From an uncultured Selenomonadales bacterium (GTDB taxonomy: Bacteria; Bacillota; Negativicutes; Selenomonadales; Selenomonadaceae): a stretch of DNA of 5,843 bases. This document shows, piece after piece, positions 5,317 through 5,843 of this stretch. Made by a program: the position numbers and the translations under genes. The notes beneath the pieces were generated by a model, which did no database searches, was not told the DNA's origin, and saw only the letters and a list, made by a program, of their open reading frames with translations. The stretch lies in contig CAMNPA010000096.1 in the NCBI GenBank assembly GCA_946547205.1, forward strand, positions 1-5,843, in the 5' to 3' direction. Numbering within the stretch: the stretch's first letter is position 1; every line of letters begins with the position of its first letter.

Positions 5317-5345
5317 GGCGCGCGTCCATGCGCGCCTCTTTTTTT
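5317..5345 (+). terminator. GC-rich intrinsic terminator upstream of mnmE
   Basis: GGCGCGC (5317-5323) pairs with GCGCGCC (5330-5336) around a six-base loop, followed by TCTTTTTTT (5337-5345). The all-GC stem and T run are typical of Rho-independent termination on the + strand. It probably ends the small membrane protein operon and insulates mnmE. Confidence 0.87.
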
Positions 5346-5383
5346 ACGACATGTTAATTTTTGATTTAAATTGGAGAATTACG

Positions 5384-5843
5384 ATGAGAAATTTTTTTGA
5401 CGGCGACACAATCAGCGCGATTGCTACTGCGGCAGGAGCGGCGGGCGTCGGCATAATTCGACTTAGCGGCGACGATGCGATTAACATTGCCGATAAAATT
5501 TTCGACAGACCGTTGACTCAAGCTGAACACGGGAAAATTATTTTCGGGCACGTGAAAAATTTTTCGGGCGTCCTCGTCGACGAGGCTGTTGCTCTTGTCA
5601 TGCGTGCGCCGAAATCTTACACGCGCGAGAATGTCGTTGAATTGCAATGCCACGGCGGAAGTGTCGTCCTGCGCGAAGTTTTAAAGCTCACGTTCAAAGC
5701 CGGTGCTCGTCCTGCACAGCGCGGCGAATTCACCAAACGCGCATTTCTAAACGGACGAATCGATTTGACGCAAGCTCAAGCCGTGCTCGACGTGATTCAA
5801 GCCAAAACTTCCGCCGCGTTGACCGTTGCACAAAATCAGTTGG
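5384..5843 (+). CDS. mnmE: tRNA uridine-5-carboxymethylaminomethyl(34) synthesis GTPase MnmE, N-terminal part (cut by window end)
   Basis: MnmE, with MnmG, modifies the wobble uridine of certain tRNAs in the cytoplasm. The 153 residues present are its N-terminal, formyl-tetrahydrofolate-binding domain and the beginning of the helical domain, about a third of the usual length of roughly 455 residues. Landmarks: DTISAIATAAG (8-18) then GIIRLSG (23-29); SYTRENVVELQCHGG (78-92), matching the usual YTGED-V-E-x-x-CHGG; and RGEFTKRAFLNGRIDLTQAQAV (113-134) matching PGEFT-x-RAFLNG-x-DL-x-QAEAV, with Arg113 where many homologues have Pro. The G domain and the C-terminal Cys motif lie beyond the window. 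GGAGA at 5373-5377 is six bases before the ATG. A terminator immediately upstream shows it is not cotranscribed with the membrane genes; no clear promoter is seen in the 38 bases between. Confidence 0.95.
   Translation, partial: MRNFFDGDTISAIATAAGAAGVGIIRLSGDDAINIADKIFDRPLTQAEHGKIIFGHVKNFSGVLVDEAVALVMRAPKSYTRENVVELQCHGGSVVLREVLKLTFKAGARPAQRGEFTKRAFLNGRIDLTQAQAVLDVIQAKTSAALTVAQNQL

Noticed and set aside
5082..5357. 91-codon open frame across the intergenic hairpin
   Set aside because: It overlaps the end of gene D and then reads through a hairpin and a terminator; the product is low-complexity and basic, with no start signal.

Overview
The window looks like chromosomal DNA from a Gram-negative-type Firmicute, most plausibly the Negativicutes (Selenomonas/Veillonella relatives). 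The reasons are strong AGGAGG-type ribosome sites, sigma-A consensus promoters, AT-rich intergenic runs in an otherwise moderate-GC sequence, gut-Firmicute-like protein families, and an MnmE of Firmicute type. This placement is an inference from style, not a search result.

Layout. (1) Positions 22-1629 (+): three closely spaced genes, namely a YkvA/DUF1232 small protein, a 166-residue protein whose C-terminal half matches the XRE-like domain usually found behind macro domains, and a von Willebrand factor A (VWA) protein with an intact MIDAS motif. They end at a hairpin (about 1645-1691) flanked by an A-tract and a T-tract, so it can terminate transcription from both sides. (2) Positions 1700-4092 (-): three tandem paralogous lipoproteins of the amino-acid ABC transporter substrate-binding family (SBP family 3). 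They have no permease or ATPase beside them and are driven by a perfect-consensus promoter at 4140-4168. Copies 1 and 3 each lack one of the two residues that classically hold the amino acid backbone. (3) Positions 4231-5160 (+): from a divergent extended -10 promoter at 4178-4206, four small membrane protein genes of 59, 61, 58 and 113 residues. All share a Gly-x3-Gly-Trp-x3-Gly-like second helix, and the fourth appears to be two such units fused. I do not recognise this family. (4) Positions 5161-5345: an intergenic element with a perfect 14-bp hairpin and then a GC-rich intrinsic terminator. (5) From 5384 (+): the first third of mnmE, cut by the window end.

How the parts work together. The first operon resembles stress/Ter-associated gene sets (VWA plus macro-related proteins). 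The substrate-binding trio probably captures polar amino acids or related solutes for a transporter encoded elsewhere. The small membrane array is the least explained part and the best candidate for something undescribed. The palindrome AAAATTTT occurs 14 times across the window, often right after stop or start codons, and is a second unexplained signal.
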